Below are positions 25,941 through 34,869 of a stretch of DNA of 64,000 nt, piece by piece; position 1 is the stretch's first letter; every line of letters starts with the position of its first letter. The notes beneath the pieces were generated by a model. It was not told where the DNA came from and searched no databases. It worked only from the letters and a program-made list of their open reading frames with translations. Location of the stretch: assembly GCA_910588405.1 (NCBI GenBank), contig CAJUPT010000008.1, forward strand, positions 1-64,000, given 5' to 3'. The translations under genes were made by a program, and so were the position numbers. Origin of the DNA: an uncultured Lachnospiraceae bacterium. Lineage in GTDB: Bacteria > Bacillota > Clostridia > Lachnospirales > Lachnospiraceae.

Positions 25941-26041
25941 ATGTCACCTTTCATGATACCCGTAAACAAAATGGTCTGCCCGCATATGCTCATTCTCTCC
26001 AAAAAATATGGCTCATCAATCGATCAGTCAGTATGCTCCAT

Positions 26042-26953
26042 CTATTCCGCAAACAGCTCCCTGATTTTCTCTCCGATCTCCTCGCTGATCTGTCCGCCGC
26101 ACTCCCATTCAAAGGCATCATCACGCTCCGTCAGAATCCTCTGCTTCATCTGCCCGGTATGGCAGATGCAGCTCATCCGCCCCAGATACCGCGCCCACAT
26201 GGAAAAGGAGGAACCGGAAGCAATCAGAAGCGGAACCTGTGACAGCGCCATAATGTCGGCGATACTGGTTCCAAAGGTAAGTCGCTGGATACGAGGCAAT
26301 GACAAAACAGGCTTTAATTCCTCTTCCGTACCGTCAGAAAAAATCCAGACCCGAACCTCTCTTCCGGCCGCCTGCCTGACCTGAGAAATCATATCCGCAT
26401 ACCACTGAACAGGCAGCGCACTGTCATGTCGCCCTGCCTGTGCCTCCGCCTCCGATACCCGGGCAAAATCCCCCAGACGGATATGGACACCGATGGAATC
26501 CCGGAAATCAAAGGCCAGGGCGTCCCTGTTACCCGGCTTCAGGTTTTGCTTTAGGTTTTCAAACACGTATCCGCTGTCATAGAGGATCTCATCAAAACAG
26601 CCTTCAAGCCCTTCAAATTCGATGATCCTGCCATCCGGCTTATTTGCAAGCCCTTTTTTGGCCTCTGCCTCCGGCAGCCGCTTTTTCGTGGACAACAGCC
26701 ACAGCTTTTTCACGCCGCCCACGGCGTGGCAGCGGTTGTCAAACAAATTGTTGTAAAACCGTTTGTCCATCTCCCTGCGCAAAATCGGCCCCAGCTTCAC
26801 GCTGGGCCATGTAGGCCAGATCATCTGACAGCCATGATCCCTGGCATATACTAACGCCCTGGCATAGGTAAACAGAAGGTTTCCAAGCCCCGCCCCGCCA
26901 AGCCTTATAAAGCCCAAATCCTTTTCTGACAATTTCGGATATACGTAATTCAT
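26042..26953 (-). CDS. Alpha-1,2-fucosyltransferase-like glycosyltransferase
   Basis: A 303-residue protein with the HxRxGDF-type donor motif (GVHIRLGDF) and a downstream SDG block, as in GT11 alpha-1,2-fucosyltransferases and their relatives. The N-terminus contains IRLGGAGLGNLLFTYARAL, a good match to the GLGNQLFQYAAA opening of that family, and the C-terminal ASGSSFSMWARYLG fits the family's SSFSWWGAWL block. Transfer of fucose or a related deoxysugar is likely but not certain, since no GDP-fucose genes are in the window. The start with AGGTG is chosen over one 13 codons upstream that would overlap the polymerase gene. Confidence 0.75.
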   Translation of the reverse strand: MNYVYPKLSEKDLGFIRLGGAGLGNLLFTYARALVYARDHGCQMIWPTWPSVKLGPILRREMDKRFYNNLFDNRCHAVGGVKKLWLLSTKKRLPEAEAKKGLANKPDGRIIEFEGLEGCFDEILYDSGYVFENLKQNLKPGNRDALAFDFRDSIGVHIRLGDFARVSEAEAQAGRHDSALPVQWYADMISQVRQAAGREVRVWIFSDGTEEELKPVLSLPRIQRLTFGTSIADIMALSQVPLLIASGSSFSMWARYLGRMSCICHTGQMKQRILTERDDAFEWECGGQISEEIGEKIRELFAE

Positions 26954-26982
26954 AGACACCTCATTTCTTCTTGAGGCAGCTG

Positions 26983-28116
26983 TTATGGCCACAATGCCTC
27001 TTCCCGCAAAATCGCCAGCTTCTCAAAAAATGTCCCATAATACCAGTCTCCCCCGCCCATCAAAACAGGCACCACAAGGAAGAACAATAAAATCCCTAAA
27101 AGAATCACATAATACAAAGTTTTCAGCCTCCTGCTCTCCTCGCAGTCGATGGCCGCCGGCACAATCAGCGCATACATGCAGATAAAATACATATTCAGCC
27201 TGCTCCACATGGGCAGCCAGAAATAGATGCTGTACAGTGAAAAAATCAGGATGGAAAAATTAATATATACGATATTCCCCTTATTTTTCTCCACCATCTT
27301 CTTCCGGTAATAAATGCAGAGCAGTAGATAAAGACCGCATAAAATTACCTGGGTGGGAGAAAAATCCACGTTAAAGGTGGCGGCGTCATTGGCCACATGG
27401 GGGTAAAACCGCCCGATCAGCTGGTTGGCAATGATATCGCGGCCCCGCTCCGACAGGCTGGCCGCCGCCGACAGCAGGTAAAACAGCCAGTAAACCACAG
27501 GCTTATAGGAAAACTGCATCAGAAACATCACCGGCGCCATCATCAGCGCCGTCTTGTGAAAAAAGCTGCCCGCAAGGACCAGCAAAAGGCTTTTCACCAT
27601 TTTTCTGTCCGCCGCATAGCCCAGCGCCAGGAACACAAAGGATGCCGCCATGCCCTGGCGGATCAGGTTGAAGGAGTTATAATACAGGGTAGTGAAAAAA
27701 ATGTACAGGCCGAAAGGGGCAAACCGGGAATATTTCCGAAGCGCTGCCACCCCCAGCCAGCAGATCACCAGATTGGCGGCAAAAATCACCGCCTGGGACT
27801 CCTTGGTAAACAGGGAGATGATCCGGTTCATCCATACATAGCCCCGCTCCGTGCCCGCATAGGTCTCCACATACCAGTCCGCCGCGATATTGTCGAAAAT
27901 CTCACAGTAACCGGCAAAATCCGTGCCCACCATATAGCGCAGACCGCCGAACAGCACCAGAGTGATAAATATCAGCGCCCAGAATACATTGGTAAGTGGC
28001 AGCGTATAGGTTTTTTCCCCCCGCACAAACCAGCCGTTCCAGTTATTTATTTTTCCGATCTCCACAAAACAGCCAAGCACCATCACGATGCCAAGCACTG
28101 CCAAATATATGGTCAT
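26983..28116 (-). CDS. EpsG-family polysaccharide polymerase
   Basis: A 377-residue membrane protein of the EpsG family, with about ten membrane segments. The signature GLRYMVGTDFAGY follows the second segment, and FNLIRQGMAASFVFLALGY is the conserved middle block. Proteins of this type act as Wzy-like polymerases, joining repeat units outside the membrane. It lies in the operon between the three-domain transferase and the fucosyltransferase-like gene and is the only polymerase candidate in this unit. Confidence 0.87.
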   Translation of the reverse strand: MTIYLAVLGIVMVLGCFVEIGKINNWNGWFVRGEKTYTLPLTNVFWALIFITLVLFGGLRYMVGTDFAGYCEIFDNIAADWYVETYAGTERGYVWMNRIISLFTKESQAVIFAANLVICWLGVAALRKYSRFAPFGLYIFFTTLYYNSFNLIRQGMAASFVFLALGYAADRKMVKSLLLVLAGSFFHKTALMMAPVMFLMQFSYKPVVYWLFYLLSAAASLSERGRDIIANQLIGRFYPHVANDAATFNVDFSPTQVILCGLYLLLCIYYRKKMVEKNKGNIVYINFSILIFSLYSIYFWLPMWSRLNMYFICMYALIVPAAIDCEESRRLKTLYYVILLGILLFFLVVPVLMGGGDWYYGTFFEKLAILREEALWP

Positions 28117-28125
28117 AAACAGCCC

Positions 28126-30816
28126 TCATGATCTGCCGCTGCCGCGAATCCTTTTTGCGATCAGCTTTCTAAACAGCCCCAGCTTCTTTGCGAACCGCCC
28201 TAACTGATGTGCCAGATGAACAGGCAGGTACGCAGGCGGCGTGGACAGCAGTACAAAGGAAATCCGGTAGAACGGATTATAATTAGAACGTTTGCCGAAC
28301 ATTTTTTTTATTGTCAGCTTCTCATAGTCACTTTCCCCGGTTGCCTTCTCATCAAAGGTATAGGTCAGCTCCGGAAATGAGCGCAGCCTGATCCCTTTCC
28401 GGTAAGCCCGGATCGTAAATTCAAAATCCGACATATACTGAGGCAGCAAAATCGGATGCATCCCTCCGGTTTTCATCCAGTCTCCCACAGTCAGAAACAG
28501 GCTGCGGGTAGAGGCTGCATTGCTATCACTTCCGGGCGGCAGCAGAGAACCGGTACCGTCCCTAAAATCATGGCAGAAAACGCCATCCAGTTGCTCCTCG
28601 CCATCGGCGCCATAGCCGCTGCCCGCCACCATGGTTCCCGGATGCTCACGGAGCAGGCGGATACCTGTCTCGATGTAATTGTCCCCATATGTGACGTCGT
28701 CATTATTAATCAGCACTGGTGCCTCCGGATCTGCCACATGCTTTTTCAGCCACTCATAAGCCTTTTGCAGACCGCCCGCCCACCACAGATTTCCGTCTCC
28801 TTTAAGGATCACGGAGCGGGGAAATTCCTGCTTTACCATCTCGGCCGTGCCGTCGGTACAGCCGTCATCCACTAGGATCAAAAACAGGTTTTTATAGGTT
28901 TGGCGCTTTAAAGCCGCCAGATACTTTTTCGTGATCTCATAACGATTGTGAACGGAAGTCACGATATAGACACGGGAGGTTTCCCTATCATCGGTTTTTC
29001 CGGACGCTTCCGGCTCAGCAGAGAAATCCCGCTTCCCATCCAGATAATCATCAATCGCCCGGATATGTCCCTTGGCGATATCCTTCATCGTCTTTCCCTG
29101 TACAGTCGCCAGGCTATTCTGTCCCATAGCCTCCATCTTGTCCGGATTGGCCAGCAAACGGTTTATGGCCATGGCCAGCCTGCGGGGGTTTTCAGCAGGA
29201 ATCACATAGCCGTTCTTGCCCTGCCGGATCAGCTCCATACCGGCGATGCACCGGTCGGTGGTAATCACCGGAAGGCCAGCCGCCATAGCCTCATTAACCA
29301 CCAGCCCCCACACATCCTCTCTGGTAGGCAGGACAAAAAGCTCCGCCAGACGGTACATCTGGTTCAACTGCTCTTTTTCCATAAAATCCAGGATCATCAC
29401 ATTTTTCAAGTTATGCGCCTTTATATAATCCAGATATGCCTGCTTTTCACCGCCGCCGCCGATCATCAGCAGGTTGGCGTCCGTCTCCGCCTGCTCCCAG
29501 GCGCGCAACAGGATATCATAGCCCTTCCGCGGAATAAACTGACCCACTGTTATCACCGTCGGCCGGTCCGGGATGCCAAGCCGTGCCCGCAGCGACGCTT
29601 TTTCTTCCTGGGTCAATGGCCTTTCCAGATAATCCTTTTCCGAAAGAGATGTAAAATGATGATAAAGAATCCGCTCCTTCGCGGCTCCGTAATGGCGGAA
29701 GTAATTTCCCGCAAAGGAACCGCTGGCAAAGCAGAGTGCCCCATGGGAGACAAACAGCCGCTTTACCGCTTTTTTCAATGGCTGGTCATTGATAAACGCC
29801 CCGTCACAGTTAATGGCATAAGGAATCCCTGCAGCCATACAGCGAAGCATCAGCAGATTGGCCTGCTTGCTGAAATAATCATAGACCAGCACCATATCGT
29901 AGCCTTTCAAATTTTTCAGGCATTGCCTATAAACCTGTTTATTCTCCGGCGTATTCAGCACCCTGAACGCATTGCTCTCCACAAACCAGCCTGCGTTCCT
30001 GTCCTGGTTCTGCACCACCTCGAAAAACAGATCAATCTTGTAATGCTTTGCCAGCTCCCGGAACACCGCTACCCGGTAGGGTGCCGGGAAGATGGACAAA
30101 ATCAGCAGTCTTTTTTTTTTCGTTCCGTCATCGGCATGCTTCCTCCCCATCTTAGCCTGATCTTCTTCTATTTTTCCTTCGACATCAGATTCCGGATTCA
30201 AAAAAGCCCCCACATCTTTCGTCAGCGGCGCGTACCTGCTGATTTTCTCATCGGGCCAGTCCCACCATTTCGTCCCTGACAGCCGTCTGATGGTTTCCTC
30301 GTCAAACCGCTTTCTGATCAGCCTGGCCGGATTTCCGGCCCAAATCTCATAAGGACCCACATCCTTTGTGACGACAGCACCCATGCCGATCACGGCTCCG
30401 TCGCCGATCGTGACCCCGGCGCGGATCATGGCATTGGTGGCAATCCATACGTCATTGCCAATCGTGGTCTGCTGAAAAATATCGTATTCGTGACGGGCAA
30501 AGTTTTTCTTTAGGATATTCTCCCACTTATGGAACACCGACGAAGTGGAAACCCAGTTAAGAGGATGCCCCGTGCCGCCGATGTTGCAGTTTCCCGCTAT
30601 GGAACAGAAGTTTCCAATCGTGGTATTTGTAATAAAGGTGGTCCGTCCCACATAGGAATACCGCCCCAGCCTGCTTCTGTAAAACCTGGCTCCGGCACAG
30701 ATGGCCGCCGTATCGTCCACCTCGCTGTCCGATAATAATGCCAGAATCGATACCTTACTGAAAAACCGTCCTGGCAGCTTTATGATATTGTGTAATAATA
30801 CAAGTAACCTGCGCAT
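28126..30816 (-). CDS. Three-domain fusion: acetyltransferase, GT4 and GT2
   Basis: An 896-residue cytosolic protein that joins three enzymes. Residues 1-180 form a CatB-like hexapeptide acetyltransferase with the His of GTGHPLNW (H84) and the closing EIWAGNPARLI. Residues about 235-580 form a GT4 glycosyltransferase (GQFIPRKGYDILLRAW, EAMAAGLPVITTD). Residues about 605-896 form a GT2 glycosyltransferase (VTSVHNRYEITKKYLAAL, VDDGCTDGT, NNDD). The linkers are charged. There is no internal stop or frameshift, and GAGAGGAAG precedes the ATG, so this looks like a real fusion coupling two sugar additions to one acetylation. Separate genes for each domain are usual. Confidence 0.88.
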   Translation of the reverse strand: MRRLLVLLHNIIKLPGRFFSKVSILALLSDSEVDDTAAICAGARFYRSRLGRYSYVGRTTFITNTTIGNFCSIAGNCNIGGTGHPLNWVSTSSVFHKWENILKKNFARHEYDIFQQTTIGNDVWIATNAMIRAGVTIGDGAVIGMGAVVTKDVGPYEIWAGNPARLIRKRFDEETIRRLSGTKWWDWPDEKISRYAPLTKDVGAFLNPESDVEGKIEEDQAKMGRKHADDGTKKKRLLILSIFPAPYRVAVFRELAKHYKIDLFFEVVQNQDRNAGWFVESNAFRVLNTPENKQVYRQCLKNLKGYDMVLVYDYFSKQANLLMLRCMAAGIPYAINCDGAFINDQPLKKAVKRLFVSHGALCFASGSFAGNYFRHYGAAKERILYHHFTSLSEKDYLERPLTQEEKASLRARLGIPDRPTVITVGQFIPRKGYDILLRAWEQAETDANLLMIGGGGEKQAYLDYIKAHNLKNVMILDFMEKEQLNQMYRLAELFVLPTREDVWGLVVNEAMAAGLPVITTDRCIAGMELIRQGKNGYVIPAENPRRLAMAINRLLANPDKMEAMGQNSLATVQGKTMKDIAKGHIRAIDDYLDGKRDFSAEPEASGKTDDRETSRVYIVTSVHNRYEITKKYLAALKRQTYKNLFLILVDDGCTDGTAEMVKQEFPRSVILKGDGNLWWAGGLQKAYEWLKKHVADPEAPVLINNDDVTYGDNYIETGIRLLREHPGTMVAGSGYGADGEEQLDGVFCHDFRDGTGSLLPPGSDSNAASTRSLFLTVGDWMKTGGMHPILLPQYMSDFEFTIRAYRKGIRLRSFPELTYTFDEKATGESDYEKLTIKKMFGKRSNYNPFYRISFVLLSTPPAYLPVHLAHQLGRFAKKLGLFRKLIAKRIRGSGRS

Positions 30817-30887
30817 AGCTTCCTCTCTTACACGTTCGCGTCCGTTCCTGTTGAAAATTTACTTCCAGTCACTTTGCCGCCCTGCCG

Positions 30888-31793
30888 TCAGCTTTCCGCT
30901 TCCAGCGCTCCCGACTTCTTCACCGTGCCGTGCAGCTTCTCATGCTCATAAATTTTAGCGTCCACCAGAAAGCGGTACCAGTAGCCCTGCAGAAAATGAA
31001 AAGCCAGTCCCTCCGGCCCGTCCAAAAATCCCAGACGGAAAATGTACCGATACAGAAAATACCAATGGGCCCTACGCATCAGCGGCGTCCGGTAGTAAAC
31101 CATATATTTCAGCCACCGCTTCCGCTCCGCCTGGCCGCCGAACAGCTTTGGCTTCATTACCGACTGATGATCAGCCGTGCCATTGGCCTGTTTTAAAAGC
31201 CGCCGCTGCTCCAGCTGCTCCTCCAATTCCTTATTGGAATACCAATTATGTTTATTAATCCACCATTCCAGGTCTTTTGTATTGTTATCAATTAAATCTT
31301 TGGAAAACCGGACGCTCTCTCCTTCCGTCAGCAAGAAATGCTCGTCCATCAGCGCCTGTTCACAAATAGCCTTCCCATGGCGGAAAATCCGCAGCAAATA
31401 GGTGGGATAAATACCCCCATGCTTAATCCACCTGCCCATAAAATAAACCCGGCGGCGCAGCATCACCCCAGTTACCCGCTTTGGCAGCCTAGGCAGCTTA
31501 CGGCGGATTTCCTCTGTCAGCTCCTTTGTCAGCTCCTCATCAGCGTCCACCCGCATCACCCATTCGGTAGTGATCCCTGTGTTTTCCAGACCCCAGTTCA
31601 GCTGAGAGGCGTGATCCTCAAATGGATGGGTGTAAACGTTGGCACCCAGCTTTTTCGCCAGAGCAGCCGTTCTGTCTGTGCTGAAGCTGTCCACCACCAC
31701 AATCCGCTTGGCGATTCCCCGCAGGGAACGGATACATTTTCCGATATTATTTTCCTCGTTTTTCGTTATGATCAGTACGGTCAGATCTACCAT
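30888..31793 (-). CDS. Glycosyltransferase family 2 protein
   Basis: A 301-residue GT2 enzyme of the WaaE/KdtX-like type: TVLIITKNEENNIGKCIRSL at the N-terminus, VVDSFSTDRTAALAKKLGA in the donor site and VMRVDADEELT as the metal-binding motif. The C-terminal part YRFLVDAKIYE is typical. The start is uncertain: the ATG used here has AGGA immediately before it, while a TTG seven codons upstream overlaps the stop of the preceding acyltransferase gene, suggesting translational coupling. Confidence 0.85.
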   Translation of the reverse strand: MVDLTVLIITKNEENNIGKCIRSLRGIAKRIVVVDSFSTDRTAALAKKLGANVYTHPFEDHASQLNWGLENTGITTEWVMRVDADEELTKELTEEIRRKLPRLPKRVTGVMLRRRVYFMGRWIKHGGIYPTYLLRIFRHGKAICEQALMDEHFLLTEGESVRFSKDLIDNNTKDLEWWINKHNWYSNKELEEQLEQRRLLKQANGTADHQSVMKPKLFGGQAERKRWLKYMVYYRTPLMRRAHWYFLYRYIFRLGFLDGPEGLAFHFLQGYWYRFLVDAKIYEHEKLHGTVKKSGALEAES

Positions 31794-31810
31794 TCCTAAC
31801 ACACTTTCTT

Positions 31811-32368
31811 TCAAATCTTTCTAATCACTCTGGCCGGATTTCCGGCGATGACGCTGCCGGCCTCAAAAACGCCGCTGACCACGCTGCCGGCGCCCACCAC
31901 ACAGCTATCACCAATCCGGGTGCCTTTTAAAATAATAGAATTGCATCCCACAAACACATTTTTCCCGATCACTACCGGCCTAGTCACCAGGTTATCGTAG
32001 ATATCCCTGCGCCGCTCCTCTGGGTCCAGGGAATGGAAATCATTATCAAAAATTTTGCAGTTGGCACCGATCACGCAGTAATCCCCAATCTCGATCCGCT
32101 CCCTGGCATAGATCGTGCTCCCGGAGATCCCCACATGGTTGCCGATCCGAATCTTTCCCTTTCCCCGGGCGATGATAATGGTCCGCTGATACAGGCCGAT
32201 CAGATTGGAGATAAAATTGCTGTTAATCCCGCAATCGCGGCCAATTTGAATCCTCGCCCGGGGAAAACGAAAGATAAATGGCCAGCCCCCCAGCTTCAGA
32301 CCCTTTCCATAGGTTACATGGTTTAACTTTAAGCCCAGACGGGGCAGGTAACTGTTTATTTTTGACAT
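31811..32368 (-). CDS. Hexapeptide-repeat acyltransferase
   Basis: A 185-residue left-handed beta-helix acyltransferase. Repeats run from IRIGNHVGISGSTIYARERI through VVIGKNVFVGCNSIILKGT to SVIAGNPARVIRKI. The motif FDNDFHS supplies the probable catalytic His. It is related in layout to the acyltransferase near 25.4 kb but is distinct in sequence. It probably acetylates a sugar of the same polymer. AGAGGTG precedes the ATG. Confidence 0.87.
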   Translation of the reverse strand: MSKINSYLPRLGLKLNHVTYGKGLKLGGWPFIFRFPRARIQIGRDCGINSNFISNLIGLYQRTIIIARGKGKIRIGNHVGISGSTIYARERIEIGDYCVIGANCKIFDNDFHSLDPEERRRDIYDNLVTRPVVIGKNVFVGCNSIILKGTRIGDSCVVGAGSVVSGVFEAGSVIAGNPARVIRKI

Positions 32369-32419
32369 ACAAACACCTCTAATTTAGTTCCGTACGGTAC
32401 GTTGCTGTTTCCGAATCCG

Positions 32420-33262
32420 CTACGCCAGGAACAGCTTTCCGCCTTCCATCAAAATACACTCGAGCAGATACCACCGGCTGTAGCCATTGTCCCGATAAGC
32501 TCCGTATTTTGACAGAAAACGCTTCCAGACTACCTTTGGCTGCTTCTGGTTGCTGGAGCCGCCCAGCCGGTAGTTGGCCAGAACCTTTGGCACTACCACT
32601 ACCTTACGGCCATCCTTACGAATCCGCAGCATCAGGTCCAGATCGTCGGCATTCCCCTTGCAGGCATACTGGTAAATGCCGTACATCTCCCTCGTGATAA
32701 AGGTTGTGGGATGGTTCCACTCTCGGGTGGTGATATAATGCTTCCGATACCGGGATTTCTTAATAAAAACTGTCCCGTCCCTCTTAACCATCCGCAGGTT
32801 TGCATACATCATATCGTAATGGGTTTTCCGGTACACCGAGACCGCGCAGGCAGCCGCATTTTCCTCATACCAGTCATCGCTGTTTAAAAGGCCAATTAGA
32901 TCTCCTTTCGCCATGGAGACTCCCTTGTTCATAGCCTGATAAATCCCCTCGTCCTTTTCCGACACAATCCGATAAGAAAATCCTTTTCGGGCAAATGCTT
33001 CCCGGTAGCTCTCAGCAATCTCCACTGTCCCATCCGTAGACAGGCCATCGATGATCAGGTATTCCACAAAGGGATAGGTCTGGTGCAGCACCGATTCAAT
33101 GGTATCCCGGATCGTGTTCCTGCTGTTATAGGATACGGTAATGACCGTGACCAGAGGCTTCCGGAAATTCGGGCATTTCTTCCCTTTTTGATGCGTTTCT
33201 TTTCCAGGGCTTTTTTTCGTTTTCGGTTCTGTTCCACTCATTTCGTCCATCTTATTCCCCAT
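32420..33262 (-). CDS. Glycosyltransferase family 2 protein
   Basis: A 280-residue GT2 enzyme of the type often annotated WcaA- or PgaC-like: after a charged leader of about 35 residues comes VTVITVSYNSRNTIRDTIES, then IIDGLSTDGTVEIAE and the metal motif LNSDDWY. The leader contains several Lys and is poorly conserved in such proteins, so the start could be later. Its first 11 bases overlap the end of the sugar-transferase gene, which indicates coupled translation. It probably adds the second sugar to the lipid carrier. Confidence 0.87.
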   Translation of the reverse strand: MGNKMDEMSGTEPKTKKSPGKETHQKGKKCPNFRKPLVTVITVSYNSRNTIRDTIESVLHQTYPFVEYLIIDGLSTDGTVEIAESYREAFARKGFSYRIVSEKDEGIYQAMNKGVSMAKGDLIGLLNSDDWYEENAAACAVSVYRKTHYDMMYANLRMVKRDGTVFIKKSRYRKHYITTREWNHPTTFITREMYGIYQYACKGNADDLDLMLRIRKDGRKVVVVPKVLANYRLGGSSNQKQPKVVWKRFLSKYGAYRDNGYSRWYLLECILMEGGKLFLA

Positions 33263-34706
33263 CAGCTTCTTCCGTCTGTTCTTTTGTCAGCATCTCCGGC
33301 TGACCTGCCGTCTGTTCCAGCCCAACCCTGGTCATATCAGAAGATTTTTCACTGGTAAACCCTTCCGTACTCTCCTTCATAAACAGTATCTTCACCGTCA
33401 TCAGGATCAGCTTCAAATCCAGCAGCACCGAATAATTCTCCATATACATCATATCCAGTTTCAGCTTGTCATAAGCAGAAGTGTTATACTTTCCGTAAAT
33501 CTGGGCAAAGCCGGTAAGGCCGCCCTTCACCTTGAGACGGAATCCAAATTCAGGGATATCTTGAGTATATTTTTCCACGTGTTCCAACCGTTCTGGCCTG
33601 GGACCAACCACACTCATGTCACCTTTTAAGATATCCAGCAGCTGGGGCAGCTCATCCATCCGGGTAGCCCGGATCACATGGCCCACCGGCGTGATCCTGG
33701 GATCACGCTCCGTGGCCGGGATCACCCTGCCGTCCTGCTCCGCATTTACAATCATACTTCGGAATTTGGTGATATAAAATACCTTGCCGCCGTTGGTAGC
33801 CCTGGCCTGCCGGTAGAATACCGGGCCGCCGTCATACAGCTTGATAGCCAGAGCGGTAAGCAGCATAAAGGGGGAGGCCACAATCAGCCCCAGCCCGGAA
33901 ATCACGATATCCATCAGCCTCTTAATGATCTTCTGCTCGATGCTCATCCCACCGTTTCTGGCAAGCAGAATCGGTGTATCAAAGAAATGGAGATCCTCGG
34001 AATTGCGCAGAATAATATCTGAGATACTGGGACAAACATAAACGCGAACAGAGACGCCGTAACAATATTTGATCAGTTTGTTTCTCAGATGAACGGGCAC
34101 ATCACACATCACCACCCCCTGGGGATGGGCGTCGATCCTCTCCCTGATCGCTTCAAATCCCATACTATAATGAATCTGGTCGTCGATCAGATACTTTTCC
34201 TTCCGATCATTCATCTTATAAAACAGATTTTCCGCGCTCTCTCTGTAATCCCCATAGACAAAAAGCAGCTTTCTGGGAGGAAACATTTTGATATAGCCAT
34301 AATTCAGAAAAAAAGACACGACGATGATACTGGCCACATCCGCTACGGTCATAAACAAAATGGGGGAGACCACAGCCATCCGATTGGACATCAAAGAGGT
34401 TTCCAGATAAGTGATCACATTCACACAGACTACGGAAAGACTCTGGGAATACACCATATTGGTCAGTTTCTGATACCCAATCTTGGACGCCCCATACAGA
34501 TTCATAAAAGTAAACAGAAACATCACATACAGACCTGTCATCACATAATTGCCTCGCTTGGCATAGGTCAGGCCGGCTCCCATCACCTCATCCACATTAT
34601 AATAGGTCATCCATACATACCAGAAAATGGCAGCCTCCACAGCTACCATCATCAGGGTGGCCATCATCCGATATACTCGTTTGTATTTTTCATATTTTAC
34701 ATTCAT
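33252..34706 (-). CDS. Polyprenyl glycosylphosphotransferase (initiating sugar transferase)
   Basis: A 484-residue protein with four to five N-terminal membrane segments, a cytosolic linker and a C-terminal bacterial sugar transferase domain (KRLMDIVISGLGLIVASPFM, FRSMIVNAEQDG, DELPQLLDILKGDMSVVGPRPE). It transfers a sugar-1-phosphate from a UDP-sugar to undecaprenyl phosphate, the first step of repeat-unit assembly. It is the second gene of the operon after the Wzz-like protein. The ribosome site is weak (AGGAT about 13 bases upstream). Confidence 0.93.
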   Translation of the reverse strand: MNVKYEKYKRVYRMMATLMMVAVEAAIFWYVWMTYYNVDEVMGAGLTYAKRGNYVMTGLYVMFLFTFMNLYGASKIGYQKLTNMVYSQSLSVVCVNVITYLETSLMSNRMAVVSPILFMTVADVASIIVVSFFLNYGYIKMFPPRKLLFVYGDYRESAENLFYKMNDRKEKYLIDDQIHYSMGFEAIRERIDAHPQGVVMCDVPVHLRNKLIKYCYGVSVRVYVCPSISDIILRNSEDLHFFDTPILLARNGGMSIEQKIIKRLMDIVISGLGLIVASPFMLLTALAIKLYDGGPVFYRQARATNGGKVFYITKFRSMIVNAEQDGRVIPATERDPRITPVGHVIRATRMDELPQLLDILKGDMSVVGPRPERLEHVEKYTQDIPEFGFRLKVKGGLTGFAQIYGKYNTSAYDKLKLDMMYMENYSVLLDLKLILMTVKILFMKESTEGFTSEKSSDMTRVGLEQTAGQPEMLTKEQTEEADGE

Positions 34707-34796
34707 AGGCTTTTATTTATCATCCTGCGGGCAGCAAACCGTGCGAACGCCCGCCATACGGCTGTCACCATAAAGGCACAAAGGCCAAACGGAAAT

Positions 34797-34841
34797 CTGT
34801 CAGCAAAGCATTACGAGGTATCCGGAAGAATATGCTGACAG
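34797..34841 (-). repeat. Hairpin between Wzz-like and sugar-transferase genes
   Basis: A perfect 9-bp inverted repeat, CTGTCAGCA with TGCTGACAG, encloses a 27-base loop in the 163-bp spacer. No long T-run follows on the minus strand. It could be a processing or attenuation site controlling entry into the exopolysaccharide operon; no known RNA motif is recognised. Confidence 0.45.
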
Positions 34842-34869
34842 CACATTTTATCGGATTCGTCTCACTGGT

